From assembly GCA_937958475.1 (NCBI GenBank), contig CALFXR010000039.1, forward strand, positions 1-6,198: a stretch of 6,198 nt of DNA, given 5' to 3'. Origin of the DNA: an uncultured Mesorhizobium sp. GTDB taxonomy: Bacteria > Pseudomonadota > Alphaproteobacteria > Rhizobiales > Rhizobiaceae. Numbering within the stretch: position 1 is the first letter of the stretch; each line of letters opens with the position of its first letter. The position numbers and the translations under genes are program-made. Below the pieces are notes generated by a model. It was not told the origin of the DNA and made no database searches. It saw only the letters and a program-made list of their open reading frames with translations. Below, in pieces: positions 1-5,903 of the stretch.

Positions 1-246
1 GCCTCGGCCGAATCGCTGATCAAGGTTCGCCCCATCGGCGTGGTGGAGGGCGAAGGCGTCGATGCCGTCGTCGCCCGCATGGAGGCGGCGCTGAAAGCGG
101 GAGACCTGTCGAAGGCGCTCGCCGAATACGAGACCCTGCCCGAGGCCCCCAAGGCCGCCGGGGCGGCATTCGCCGAGCAGATCCGCCTGCGCCAGAAGGC
201 CGAGGAACTGGTCGACCGGGCGCTCGCCGGCGCACTCAGGGCGTGA
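1..246 (+). CDS. Mitofilin/Mic60-like (COG4223) membrane protein, C-terminal fragment
   Basis: Only the last 81 codons are in the window; the reading frame is open from base 1 and stops at TGA 244-246. The visible part is an Ala/Glu/Lys-rich set of amphipathic helices. It begins with a short stretch containing KVRPIG, followed by helices carrying ARMEAALKAGDLSKALAEYE and a closing helix rich in Ala, Glu and Arg. This is the pattern I associate with the C-terminal mitofilin domain of alphaproteobacterial Mic60 homologues, which are anchored in the inner membrane by an N-terminal helix and shape intracytoplasmic membranes. The identification is supported by the HemY-like gene starting 13 bases downstream, its usual neighbour in alphaproteobacteria. 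In many relatives hemC and hemD lie further upstream, but that part is outside the window. The membrane anchor and coiled coil cannot be checked here. The family call is fairly secure from sequence plus context; function is inferred from the family. Confidence 0.8.
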   Translation, partial: ASAESLIKVRPIGVVEGEGVDAVVARMEAALKAGDLSKALAEYETLPEAPKAAGAAFAEQIRLRQKAEELVDRALAGALRA

Positions 247-259
247 GGACGAACGCGCG

Positions 260-1900
260 ATGATCCGCATCATCTTCTTCCTCGTCGTCGTCTTCGCTCT
301 CGGGCTCGGCTTCGCATGGCTCGCCGACCGTCCGGGCGAGCTCACCTTGGCTTTCGAGGGCTACCAGTACCAGCTGACGCTGATGGTCGCCGCCGTGGCG
401 GTCACCGCCATCGTCGCCGCGGTCATGATCCTGTGGTGGGTGGTCAAGGCGATCTGGACGAGCCCCTACACGATCTCGCGCTATTTCCGCGTGCGCCGCC
501 GCGACCGAGGCTACCAGGCGCTTTCGACCGGCATGATCGCCGCGGGGTCCGGCGACGCCGCCCTGGCGCGGACCAAGAACAAGGAAGCGGCCAAGCTCAT
601 CCGCGCCGACCAGGAGCCGCTGATCCAGCTGCTCGACGCGCAGACCTCGCTGCTCGAGGGCGACCACGAGGCGGCGCGCAGGAAGTTCGAGGCGATGCTC
701 GACGATCCGGAACTGCGGCTGCTGGGCTTGCGCGGCCTCTATCTCGAAGCCGAGCGTCTCGGCGACCGGGCGGCCGCCCGCCACTATGCCGGGCGCGCCG
801 CGGAAGCGGCTCCGCAGCTCGGCTGGGCCGCGGACGCGACGCTGGAGGAAGCGACCGGGCGCGGCGACTGGGACGAGGCCCTGCGGCTTCTCGACGCCGG
901 CAAGGCGGCGCGCCGGCTCGACAAGGCCGCAGCCGATCGCAAGCGCGCGGTCCTGCTCACCGCCAAGGCGATGTCCGTTCTCGACCAGGACCCGACGGCG
1001 GCGCGCAACGCGGCGCTCGAGGCCAACAGGCTGGCGCCCGACCTGGTACCGGCGTCGCTGACGGCGGCGCGGGCGCTGTTCCGGCAGAACGACATCAAGA
1101 AAGGCGCCAAGATCCTCGAGGCGGCCTGGAAGATCGAGGCGCATCCCGAGATCGGCGATCTCTATGTCCATGCGCGGCCCGGCGATGCGACCCACGACCG
1201 GCTGGTTCGGGCGCGCAAGCTGGAGACGATGCGGCACAACCATGCCGAATCGTCGCTGGCCGTCGCCAAGGCGGCGCTCGATGCTGGCGAACTGGCCGAG
1301 GCGCGCGCCGCCGCGGAAGCCGCGGTCCGCATGCAGCCGCGCGAGGGCGCCTATCTCGTCCTCGCCGACATCGAGGAGGCCGAGACCGGCGACGAAGGCA
1401 AGGTCCGCCAGCTTCTTTCCAAAGCGGTGCGTGCACCGCGCGATCCGGCATGGGTCGCCGACGGCGTCGTTTCCGAGCGCTGGGCGCCGGTGTCGCCGGT
1501 CACGGGAAGGATCGATGCGTTCGAGTGGCGCGTGCCGGTGGAGCGGCTCGGCCAGCTGATCGAGGACGACGCCTCGCCGCGCAAGAAGGCTCCGGCCATC
1601 GCTGCGCCCGCCGCGCCGGCAGCCGCGCCCGTCCAGCAGGCGGCTCCCGTCGCAACGCCGTCGCCGGTCGAAACGGCCCCGGCGATCGTGGAGGCTGCGC
1701 CGGTCGCGACCCCGTCGCCAAGCGCGGCTCAGGCCCAGGCACCGACCGCGGCGCCCATTCCGCCCGCAGCGCCGAACGAAACGCCGACGGCGCCGGCACC
1801 GACGCCCGTGCGCTTCGCCGAAGCCGCCCCCGTTCCCGACGATCCCGGCGTCGACCCCGACGAGGCGGCGCCCACGGAGAAGCGATTCAAGCTGTTCTGA
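260..1900 (+). CDS. hemY: HemY N-terminal domain protein (inner-membrane TPR protein)
   Basis: A 546-residue protein. Two hydrophobic segments at about residues 1-22 and 40-65 form the HemY-N membrane hairpin. It is followed by the conserved region around residues 70-125 (SPYTISRYFRVRRRDRGYQA, then a KNKEAAKLI segment). Residues ~125-400 are helical TPR-like repeats, and ~441-535 form a low-complexity Pro/Ala tail ending in KRFKLF. The family is named after heme-operon linkage in enterobacteria. It is unrelated to the Bacillus protoporphyrinogen oxidase also called HemY, and no catalytic motif for heme synthesis is visible. In purple alphaproteobacteria the protein encoded beside Mic60 (Orf52) has been linked with intracytoplasmic membrane formation; I infer that this is an equivalent. 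The ATG is preceded by a GAGGA at 245-249 that overlaps the upstream stop, suggesting translational coupling. The tail is longer and more repetitive than the core family needs. Domain call confident; precise role uncertain. Confidence 0.9.
   Translation: MIRIIFFLVVVFALGLGFAWLADRPGELTLAFEGYQYQLTLMVAAVAVTAIVAAVMILWWVVKAIWTSPYTISRYFRVRRRDRGYQALSTGMIAAGSGDAALARTKNKEAAKLIRADQEPLIQLLDAQTSLLEGDHEAARRKFEAMLDDPELRLLGLRGLYLEAERLGDRAAARHYAGRAAEAAPQLGWAADATLEEATGRGDWDEALRLLDAGKAARRLDKAAADRKRAVLLTAKAMSVLDQDPTAARNAALEANRLAPDLVPASLTAARALFRQNDIKKGAKILEAAWKIEAHPEIGDLYVHARPGDATHDRLVRARKLETMRHNHAESSLAVAKAALDAGELAEARAAAEAAVRMQPREGAYLVLADIEEAETGDEGKVRQLLSKAVRAPRDPAWVADGVVSERWAPVSPVTGRIDAFEWRVPVERLGQLIEDDASPRKKAPAIAAPAAPAAAPVQQAAPVATPSPVETAPAIVEAAPVATPSPSAAQAQAPTAAPIPPAAPNETPTAPAPTPVRFAEAAPVPDDPGVDPDEAAPTEKRFKLF
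1640..1723 (+). repeat. Diverged direct repeat in the Pro/Ala tail of HemY
   Basis: Codons 461-470 and 479-488 of the HemY-like protein encode nearly the same peptide (AAPVATPSPV and AAPVATPSPS) from 1640-1669 and 1694-1723. The DNA copies differ mainly at third positions, so the peptide pattern is retained while the nucleotide repeat has decayed. They sit in a ~95-residue Pro/Ala-rich linker that is probably disordered. Confidence 0.6.
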
Positions 1901-1953
1901 TTGCGCCCGCGGTTCGTTTGCGGTTAAGTCCTGCCACCCCCCAAGGCCTGACC

Positions 1954-2421
1954 ATGATCGACCGTCTCCTCGCCTTCCTGAAGGACCTGCCCGGCCGAAC
2001 CACCGCCGCCGAACTCGACCGCGACGATCCGCGCGTCGCGGTCGCGGCGCTGATGATCCACCTGATGGACGCCGACGGACTGAGGCTCGACGCCGAGGCC
2101 GGCCGCCTCAAGGAAGCGCTGGCGGCGATGTTCGGCGTCTCCGGCGGGGAACTCGACACCCTCGTCGAGGCGGGCAACCGGGCCGAAGCGGAAGCCGTCG
2201 ACCTCTACGCCTTCACCTCCGTCGTCATGCGTCATCTCGACGCCGCGGCGCGGACGCGGCTGATCGGCATCCTCTGGGAAGTCGTCTATGCGGACGGGGA
2301 GCGCCACGAACTCGAGGACAACCTCGTCTGGCGCATTGCCGAGCTGATCGGCGTCGACAGCCGCGACAGGATCGAGCTGCGACGGGCGGCCGCGCGCGCG
2401 GCCGGGGTCTCCGGAGACTGA
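1954..2421 (+). CDS. TerB-family protein (tellurite-resistance TerB-like, COG4103 type)
   Basis: A 155-residue, all-helical soluble protein with no signal peptide or membrane segment. It has two related halves, each with an acidic motif followed by a helix: MDADGLRLDAEAGRLKEAL (residues 38-56) and VYADGERHELEDNLVWRIAEL (111-131). This paired acidic pattern and the length of about 150 residues match the TerB/TerB-like family, whose fold binds metal ions; many members lie outside any tellurite operon. The ATG at 1954 was chosen because it has AAGG at 1943-1946, seven bases upstream, and because the TerB fold begins at about residue 3. The same frame is open far upstream, but only as an Arg-rich shadow of hemY. 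It lies 53 bases after hemY and 7 before the amidotransferase gene, so it is probably cotranscribed. Tellurite resistance itself should not be assumed: no other ter genes are present. The family call is firm; the role is unknown. Confidence 0.85.
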   Translation: MIDRLLAFLKDLPGRTTAAELDRDDPRVAVAALMIHLMDADGLRLDAEAGRLKEALAAMFGVSGGELDTLVEAGNRAEAEAVDLYAFTSVVMRHLDAAARTRLIGILWEVVYADGERHELEDNLVWRIAELIGVDSRDRIELRRAAARAAGVSGD

Positions 2422-2428
2422 ACCCCTC

Positions 2429-3190
2429 ATGCCGCCTGCGCCGAGACCGAAGATCGTCATCGTGCTCCACCAGGAGATGTCCAGCCCGGGGCGGGTCGGT
2501 CACCTGCTGATCGAACGGGGCTTCGACCTCGACATCCGCCGGCCGCCGCTCGGCGATCCGCTCCCCGAGACGCTCGACGACCATGCCGGCGCCGTCGTCT
2601 TCGGCGGCCCGATGAGCGCCAACGACGGCGAGGACTACATACGCCGCGAGACGGACTGGCTCGCCGTTCCACTGCGCGAGAACCGTCCGCTGCTCGGCAT
2701 CTGCCTCGGGGCGCAGATGCTGGTGAACCATCTCGGCGGAGAGGTTGCCGGCCGCAGCGACGGCCTCGTCGAGATCGGCTGGTACCCGATCAAGCCGACC
2801 GAGGAGGGCGAGGCGCTGATGCGCTGGCCGGAGATGGTCTATCAGTTCCACCGCGAGGGCTTCTCGCTGCCGTCGGGCGCGACGCTTCTCGCCACCGCCG
2901 AGGCCTACCCTAACCAGGCGTTCCGCTACGGCGACAATGCGTGGGGCATCCAGTTCCATGCCGAGCTGACGGCGCTGATGATGCACCGCTGGGTGGTGCG
3001 CGGCGCCCACCGCTTCGAGCTTCCCGGCGCCCAGCCCGGCCGCGACCATCTCGGCGGCCGCATGATCTGGGACATGCACCTGAAGCGCTGGCTCGACGAG
3101 TTTCTCGAGATCATCTTCGGCCGGCCGGCGCCGGCACGGCTCACACCCGCCCGTCGAGGTGCCGCGCCTTCCGCAATGCGGGAAACATGA
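2429..3190 (+). CDS. Class I glutamine amidotransferase domain protein
   Basis: A 253-residue stand-alone GATase1 protein expected to hydrolyse glutamine, or a related gamma-glutamyl amide, and pass ammonia to an acceptor. The nucleophile elbow is GICLGAQ with Cys92, and the other catalytic residues are His177 and Glu179 in GIQFHAE (many relatives have Pro where Ala178 lies). The oxyanion region is FGGPMSAND at residues 58-66. No synthetase domain is fused and none is encoded nearby, so the acceptor is unknown; the protein resembles the GuaA-like domain proteins grouped in COG0518. The ATG lies 7 bases after the terB stop with a weak GGAGA at 2413-2417, which suggests coupling to terB. The last ~16 codons, a basic Pro/Ala/Arg tail, overlap the end of the convergent MFS gene and look non-essential to the fold. 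Enzyme class is confident; substrate unknown. Confidence 0.9.
   Translation: MPPAPRPKIVIVLHQEMSSPGRVGHLLIERGFDLDIRRPPLGDPLPETLDDHAGAVVFGGPMSANDGEDYIRRETDWLAVPLRENRPLLGICLGAQMLVNHLGGEVAGRSDGLVEIGWYPIKPTEEGEALMRWPEMVYQFHREGFSLPSGATLLATAEAYPNQAFRYGDNAWGIQFHAELTALMMHRWVVRGAHRFELPGAQPGRDHLGGRMIWDMHLKRWLDEFLEIIFGRPAPARLTPARRGAAPSAMRET
3141..3190. other. 50-base tail-to-tail overlap of amidotransferase and MFS genes
   Basis: The amidotransferase stop (TGA 3188-3190, plus strand) lies inside the MFS gene, whose stop is at 3143-3141 on the minus strand. Both reading frames continue through these bases, so neither gene has room for a separate intrinsic terminator before the other begins. The overlap encodes the basic tail of the amidotransferase and the last ~16 residues of the transporter. 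Confidence 0.8.
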
Positions 3191-4373
3191 CGGCCCACAG
3201 GCCGGCTACCGCAACGGCGCCGACGCCGCCGATCACCACTGCCGGGATCGTGCCGATCAGCGCCGCCATCGTGCCGGCGCGGAACTCGCCGAGCTCGTTG
3301 GAAGCGCCGACGAAGACCATGTTGACCGCATTGACGCGGCCGCGCACGCGGTCCGGTGTCCACAGCTGGATCAGCGTCTCGCGGACGTAGACGCTGACCA
3401 TGTCGGTGGCGCCGACGAAGGCCAGCGCGACGATCGACACCCAGGGGATGGTCGAGACGCCGAAGACGACGGTGAAGACGCCGAACAGGCCGACGAAGAC
3501 GAATAGCAGCACACCGGCATGGTCGCGGATCGGATGGCCGGCGAGCCACAGGGCCACCGCGACGGCGCCGATGCCGGGGGCGGCGCGCAGCAGCCCGAGG
3601 CCCCATGGTCCCAGTTCGAGGATATCGCGCGCATAGACGGGCAGGAGGGCGACGGCGCCGCTGAGCAGCACGGCGAACAAATCAAGCGATACGGCGCCGA
3701 GCACGATCTTCTCGCTCCAGATGTATCGGAAGCCGGCAAACAAGGCCGCGACAGTCGCCTTTTCGCTCGCGCCGCGCTGCCGCGGCGCGACGATGGCGAA
3801 GGAGAGCGCGGCGGCGCCCGCCATCAGAAGGACCGCCGTCGCGTAGGCGGTTTCCGCCGACAGGCCGTAGAGCAGTCCGCCCGCGACCGGGCCGACGATG
3901 GTGGCGGTCTGCCAGGCCGACGAATTCCAGGCCACGGCGTTGGCGAAGTCTTCCGCCGGCACGAGATTGGCGACCAGCGAGGCCGAGGCCGGGGCGAAGA
4001 AGGCCCGGGCGACGCCGAACACCGCCAGCACGACGAACACGGAAGAGACGCCGTCGAGGCCGCGCATGGTGAGATAGAGCAGCGCCAGCGCGCACAGCGC
4101 CTCGAGCATCGCCGCGGCGCCCATGATCAGACGCCGTCCGAAGCGGTCGGCGGCGGTGCCCGTCACCAGCACCAGCAGAAGCGACGGCGCGAACTGGATG
4201 ATGCCGACCAGGCCGAGGTCGAAGGGATCGCGCGTCAGGTCGTAGACCTGCCAGCCGACGGCGACCGAGACGATCTGCGTGGAGAAGGTGGCGAGAAAGC
4301 GGGCGCACCAGTAGGTCAGGAACGGCCGGTGCCGGAAGGCGGCGAAGCGCCGGTCGCGATCGACGGACGTCAT
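3141..4373 (-). CDS. MFS transporter, EntS/MFS_3-like exporter
   Basis: An inner-membrane proton-coupled exporter of 410 residues with about 12 hydrophobic segments arranged as 6+6 around a basic loop (residues ~195-220). The cytoplasmic loop 2-3 carries the MFS signature ending in ADRFGRR (~75-81). A second basic loop, TPDRVRGRVNA (~339-349), is typical of the EntS/MFS_3 group, as is the N-terminal FRHRPFLTYWCARFLA. That group includes the enterobactin exporter and macrolide-type efflux proteins; nothing here reveals the substrate, and no siderophore genes are visible. I chose the ATG at 4373 because GGGGAAG lies 11 bases upstream and the conserved region begins soon after. A GTG at 4400 would add nine residues but has no clear ribosome binding site. 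It follows the small secreted-protein gene after 158 bases and converges on the amidotransferase gene. Family is confident; substrate open. Confidence 0.9.
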   Translation of the reverse strand: MTSVDRDRRFAAFRHRPFLTYWCARFLATFSTQIVSVAVGWQVYDLTRDPFDLGLVGIIQFAPSLLLVLVTGTAADRFGRRLIMGAAAMLEALCALALLYLTMRGLDGVSSVFVVLAVFGVARAFFAPASASLVANLVPAEDFANAVAWNSSAWQTATIVGPVAGGLLYGLSAETAYATAVLLMAGAAALSFAIVAPRQRGASEKATVAALFAGFRYIWSEKIVLGAVSLDLFAVLLSGAVALLPVYARDILELGPWGLGLLRAAPGIGAVAVALWLAGHPIRDHAGVLLFVFVGLFGVFTVVFGVSTIPWVSIVALAFVGATDMVSVYVRETLIQLWTPDRVRGRVNAVNMVFVGASNELGEFRAGTMAALIGTIPAVVIGGVGAVAVAGLWAVMFPALRKARHLDGRV

Positions 4374-4384
4374 GTGGTGGACCG

Positions 4385-4391
4385 CTTCCCC
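4385..4391 (-). promoter_or_regulatory. Ribosome binding site supporting the MFS start at 4373
   Basis: The minus strand reads GGGGAAG here, 11 bases before the ATG at 4373-4371. The alternative GTG at 4400 is preceded only by C/G-rich sequence without a purine run. The spacing is on the long side, so support is moderate. Confidence 0.45.
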
Positions 4392-4506
4392 GGTGGGCAC
4401 GCCGCCGGACCGGCCGGGGCGTGTGATTCGACGGCAGCACTCTTAGCGCACGTCTCGCGCCGGCGCGCGCCGATTTTCACGGGTTGCCGCCGGTCGCCGC
4501 CGCCTT

Positions 4507-4530
4507 GCGGCCGAAACCGGCGCCGGCCGC
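4507..4530 (-). other. Stem-loop directly after the small secreted-protein gene
   Basis: A perfect 7-bp inverted repeat, GCGGCCG (4507-4513) and CGGCCGC (4524-4530), with a 10-base loop, begins one base beyond the stop codon at 4532. On the minus strand no T-run follows it, so it is not a classical intrinsic terminator. It could still stabilise the 3' end of the message or aid Rho-type termination. Such GC palindromes occur by chance at this composition. Confidence 0.3.
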
Positions 4531-4531
4531 C

Positions 4532-4876
4532 TCAGAGCGGCTTCACCAGGTTGGGGATCTTGCTGCCCTTGGGACCGTACCAGGTCGCCGCGGCCCGGCA
4601 GGCGTCGGCCTCGCCGCCGGAGGCGGCCATCTCCGGCAGCAGCGTCGCGCTGTAGGCACCGGCCTCCTCGAGTATCTCGTCGATCTCCAGTCCCGCGCGC
4701 ATGGCGATGACGGACATCACGGAGATGTCGATGGTGACCGCGCGGCAGACGGACACGAGTGCGATCACCTCGCCGAACTGCTCGATCGCGATCTGCCGGA
4801 TATCCTTCTTTTCCTCCGCCGCGGCGGTGGCGGCGACCGCCAGCAACGCAAACGCCGCCGCTAGAAACTTCTTCAC
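4532..4876 (-). CDS. Small secreted protein of unknown family
   Basis: A 114-residue protein I do not recognise. It starts with a clear Sec signal peptide: two lysines, a hydrophobic Ala/Leu/Phe/Val core (residues 4-18), and a likely signal peptidase I site after ATAAA at about residue 20. The mature part of about 94 residues is mostly helical, begins EEKKDIRQIA, and contains two cysteines (Cys44 and Cys93) that could form a periplasmic disulfide. It ends with WYGPKGSKIPNLVKPL. The hydrophobic stretch at ~36-60 is interrupted by charged residues and looks like a buried helix, not a membrane span. The start is a GTG at 4876 with GAGGAG seven bases upstream; the in-frame GTG at 4882 lies too close to that site, and longer versions would bury the signal peptide. 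It stands alone, 211 bases from the cyclase gene and 158 from the MFS gene. A periplasmic location is inferred; no function can be assigned. Confidence 0.75.
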   Translation of the reverse strand: MKKFLAAAFALLAVAATAAAEEKKDIRQIAIEQFGEVIALVSVCRAVTIDISVMSVIAMRAGLEIDEILEEAGAYSATLLPEMAASGGEADACRAAATWYGPKGSKIPNLVKPL

Positions 4877-4883
4877 GTCCACT

Positions 4884-4889
4884 CTCCTC
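4884..4889 (-). promoter_or_regulatory. Ribosome binding site fixing the GTG start at 4876
   Basis: The minus strand reads GAGGAG, with seven bases to the GTG at 4876. This is near-ideal spacing and places the signal peptide at the exact N-terminus. It argues against the other in-frame GTG (4882) and against the ATG far upstream at 5026. Confidence 0.65.
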
Positions 4890-4959
4890 GCGATCCCGCG
4901 CCGCGCCGGTGCGGAAATCCGCCGGCAACGCCGCCTTTCGGCAATGCAACTCGGGCAGG

Positions 4960-4987
4960 AATAAGGCGCATCGCGGGCGTTTGTGAA
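4960..4987 (-). promoter_or_regulatory. Possible weak promoter for the secreted-protein gene
   Basis: In the 211-base gap between the cyclase stop and the GTG at 4876, the minus strand has TTCACA (4987-4982) and CTTATT (4965-4960) separated by 16 bases, in the least GC-rich part of the gap. The -35 match to TTGACA is 5 of 6; the -10 is poor. It would give a leader of roughly 75 bases. I see no small gene, tRNA or riboswitch in the rest of the gap. Confidence 0.2.
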
Positions 4988-5087
4988 GCCCGTTCGCGTT
5001 TCGGCCGCACCGTTCCTTCGCGGCAACGGACTCTCCGCACATCGGCCGCCACGCGAAGCCCCGGCTGCGAAGACCGCCGGCCGCCCC

Positions 5088-5858
5088 TCAGTCCTTCAGC
5101 ACCGCGACCGGCCGGCACCATCCGGCGCTGGCGCCCTTGATCTTCACGGGGAAGCAGATGACGTCGAAACCGGTCGACGGGATCGTCTCGAGGTTGGCCA
5201 GCTTCTCGAGGTGGCAGTAGCCGCGCACCATGCCGGCGCGGTGGCCTTCCCAGATCAGCGAGGCGTCGCCGGTCTCCGCGACCTTGCGCGCCGTGTGCAC
5301 GAAAGGCGCGTCCCAGCTCCAGGCGTCGGTTCCGGTTACCTTGACGCCGCGCTCGGTGAGCCAGAGCGTCGCCTCGCGCCCCATGCCGCACCCGGTGGCG
5401 ACGTAGTCCGGATTGCCGTAGCGCGCCCCGGCCGCGGTGTTGACGAGGACGATGTCGAGCGGCTTCAGCTCGTGGCCGATCCGCTCCAGCTCGCGTTCGA
5501 CGTCGGCCGCCGTGGCGACATAGCCGTCGCCGAACGATCGGAAGTCGAGCTTCACGCCGCGGTTCCAGCACCATTCGAGCGGCACCTCGTCGATGGTGAT
5601 GGCGCGCTTGCCGCCGTCCATCGTCGAATGGAAGTGATAGGGCGCGTCGAGATGGGTGCCGTTGTGCGTGGTCAGCGCGACGCGCTCGATCGCCCAGCCC
5701 TCGCCGCCGGGCAACTGGTCGCGGGTGACGCCGGGGAAGAAGCCGAGAACCTGGCCGGCGGTCATCTGGTGGTCGAAATAGTCGATCTTCGGCCCGATCC
5801 CGGGCGGATCGGCGTAATCGGTGTTTTCCAGCGGGCGCGAAAGGTCGACGAGTTTCAT
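5088..5858 (-). CDS. Cyclase family protein (kynurenine formamidase/isatin hydrolase superfamily)
   Basis: A 256-residue cytosolic metal-dependent hydrolase. The metal-site signature HNGTHLDAPYHFH lies at residues 65-77, with His65, His69, Asp71 and His75 in the family positions. His206 and Glu218, twelve residues apart in EGH...HLEKL, fit the second metal-binding pair seen in bacterial kynurenine formamidase. Other family marks are VDLSRPL at the N-terminus, the GTDAWSWDAPF segment (176-186) and the FPVKIKGASAGWCRP end. It is longer than typical KynB (~210 residues) and no other tryptophan-catabolism gene is present, so kynurenine formamidase is only one option; an isatin-hydrolase-like or other cyclic-amide or lactone hydrolase is equally likely. 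GGAGG at 5863-5867 sits four bases before the ATG. It follows the Lrp-domain gene by 45 bases, suggesting a bicistron whose small partner may sense the substrate or product. Family confident, substrate unknown. Confidence 0.9.
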   Translation of the reverse strand: MKLVDLSRPLENTDYADPPGIGPKIDYFDHQMTAGQVLGFFPGVTRDQLPGGEGWAIERVALTTHNGTHLDAPYHFHSTMDGGKRAITIDEVPLEWCWNRGVKLDFRSFGDGYVATAADVERELERIGHELKPLDIVLVNTAAGARYGNPDYVATGCGMGREATLWLTERGVKVTGTDAWSWDAPFVHTARKVAETGDASLIWEGHRAGMVRGYCHLEKLANLETIPSTGFDVICFPVKIKGASAGWCRPVAVLKD

Positions 5859-5879
5859 GTTTCCTCCGATCGGGGCGGT

Positions 5880-5896
5880 CCGCCGGCAGCCGGCGG
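5880..5896 (-). other. GC-rich inverted repeat between the Lrp-domain and cyclase genes
   Basis: CCGCCGGC (5880-5887) and GCCGGCGG (5889-5896) are perfect inverted repeats about a single A, so an RNA hairpin of about seven pairs is possible. It lies between the Lrp-domain stop and the cyclase ribosome binding site. Without a T-run it is not a terminator; it could tune cyclase expression, or be a chance palindrome. Confidence 0.3.
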
Positions 5897-5903
5897 CGCT
5901 CCC

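Noticed and set aside
236..1243. 335-codon minus-strand open frame antisense to hemY
   Set aside because: Arg/Glu/Gly-rich with no recognisable fold or motif. In GC-rich DNA the antisense frame of a real gene often lacks stops. The plus-strand HemY protein is clearly real.
260..1900. Reading the HemY-like gene as protoporphyrinogen oxidase
   Set aside because: That enzyme (Bacillus-type HemY) has an FAD-binding GxGxxG motif, which is absent. The protein has a membrane hairpin plus TPR-like helices.
316..1953. Plus-strand frame open for over 1.6 kb across hemY and in frame with terB, as if a 701-residue protein
   Set aside because: The upstream part is Arg/Gly/Pro-rich without any domain and is a frame-shifted shadow of the HemY-like gene. 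TerB has its own ATG and ribosome binding site at 1954.
1954..2421. Tellurite-resistance operon
   Set aside because: Only a TerB-like domain is present. No TerC, TerD/E/Z or other ter genes are in the window, so a resistance claim is unsupported.
2225..3079. 284-codon minus-strand open frame antisense to terB and the amidotransferase
   Set aside because: It has no family features, while the opposite strand encodes a full GATase catalytic triad.
4456..4476. Palindrome CGCGCCGGCGCG followed by an ATTTTC stretch on the plus strand, resembling a terminator
   Set aside because: No plus-strand gene ends within more than 1.2 kb upstream, the T-run is short and displaced, and GC palindromes are expected by chance at this composition.
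3519..4655. 378-codon plus-strand open frame antisense to the MFS gene and the secreted-protein gene
   Set aside because: It is hydrophilic and rich in Gly, Arg, Asp and Gln with no domain, and it covers two well-supported minus-strand genes.
4877..5026. N-terminal extension of the secreted protein to an ATG at 5026, including a CPSC motif
   Set aside because: The extension is basic and Cys/Arg-rich, has no good ribosome binding site, and would place the signal peptide internally. The GTG at 4876 has an ideal GAGGAG site.
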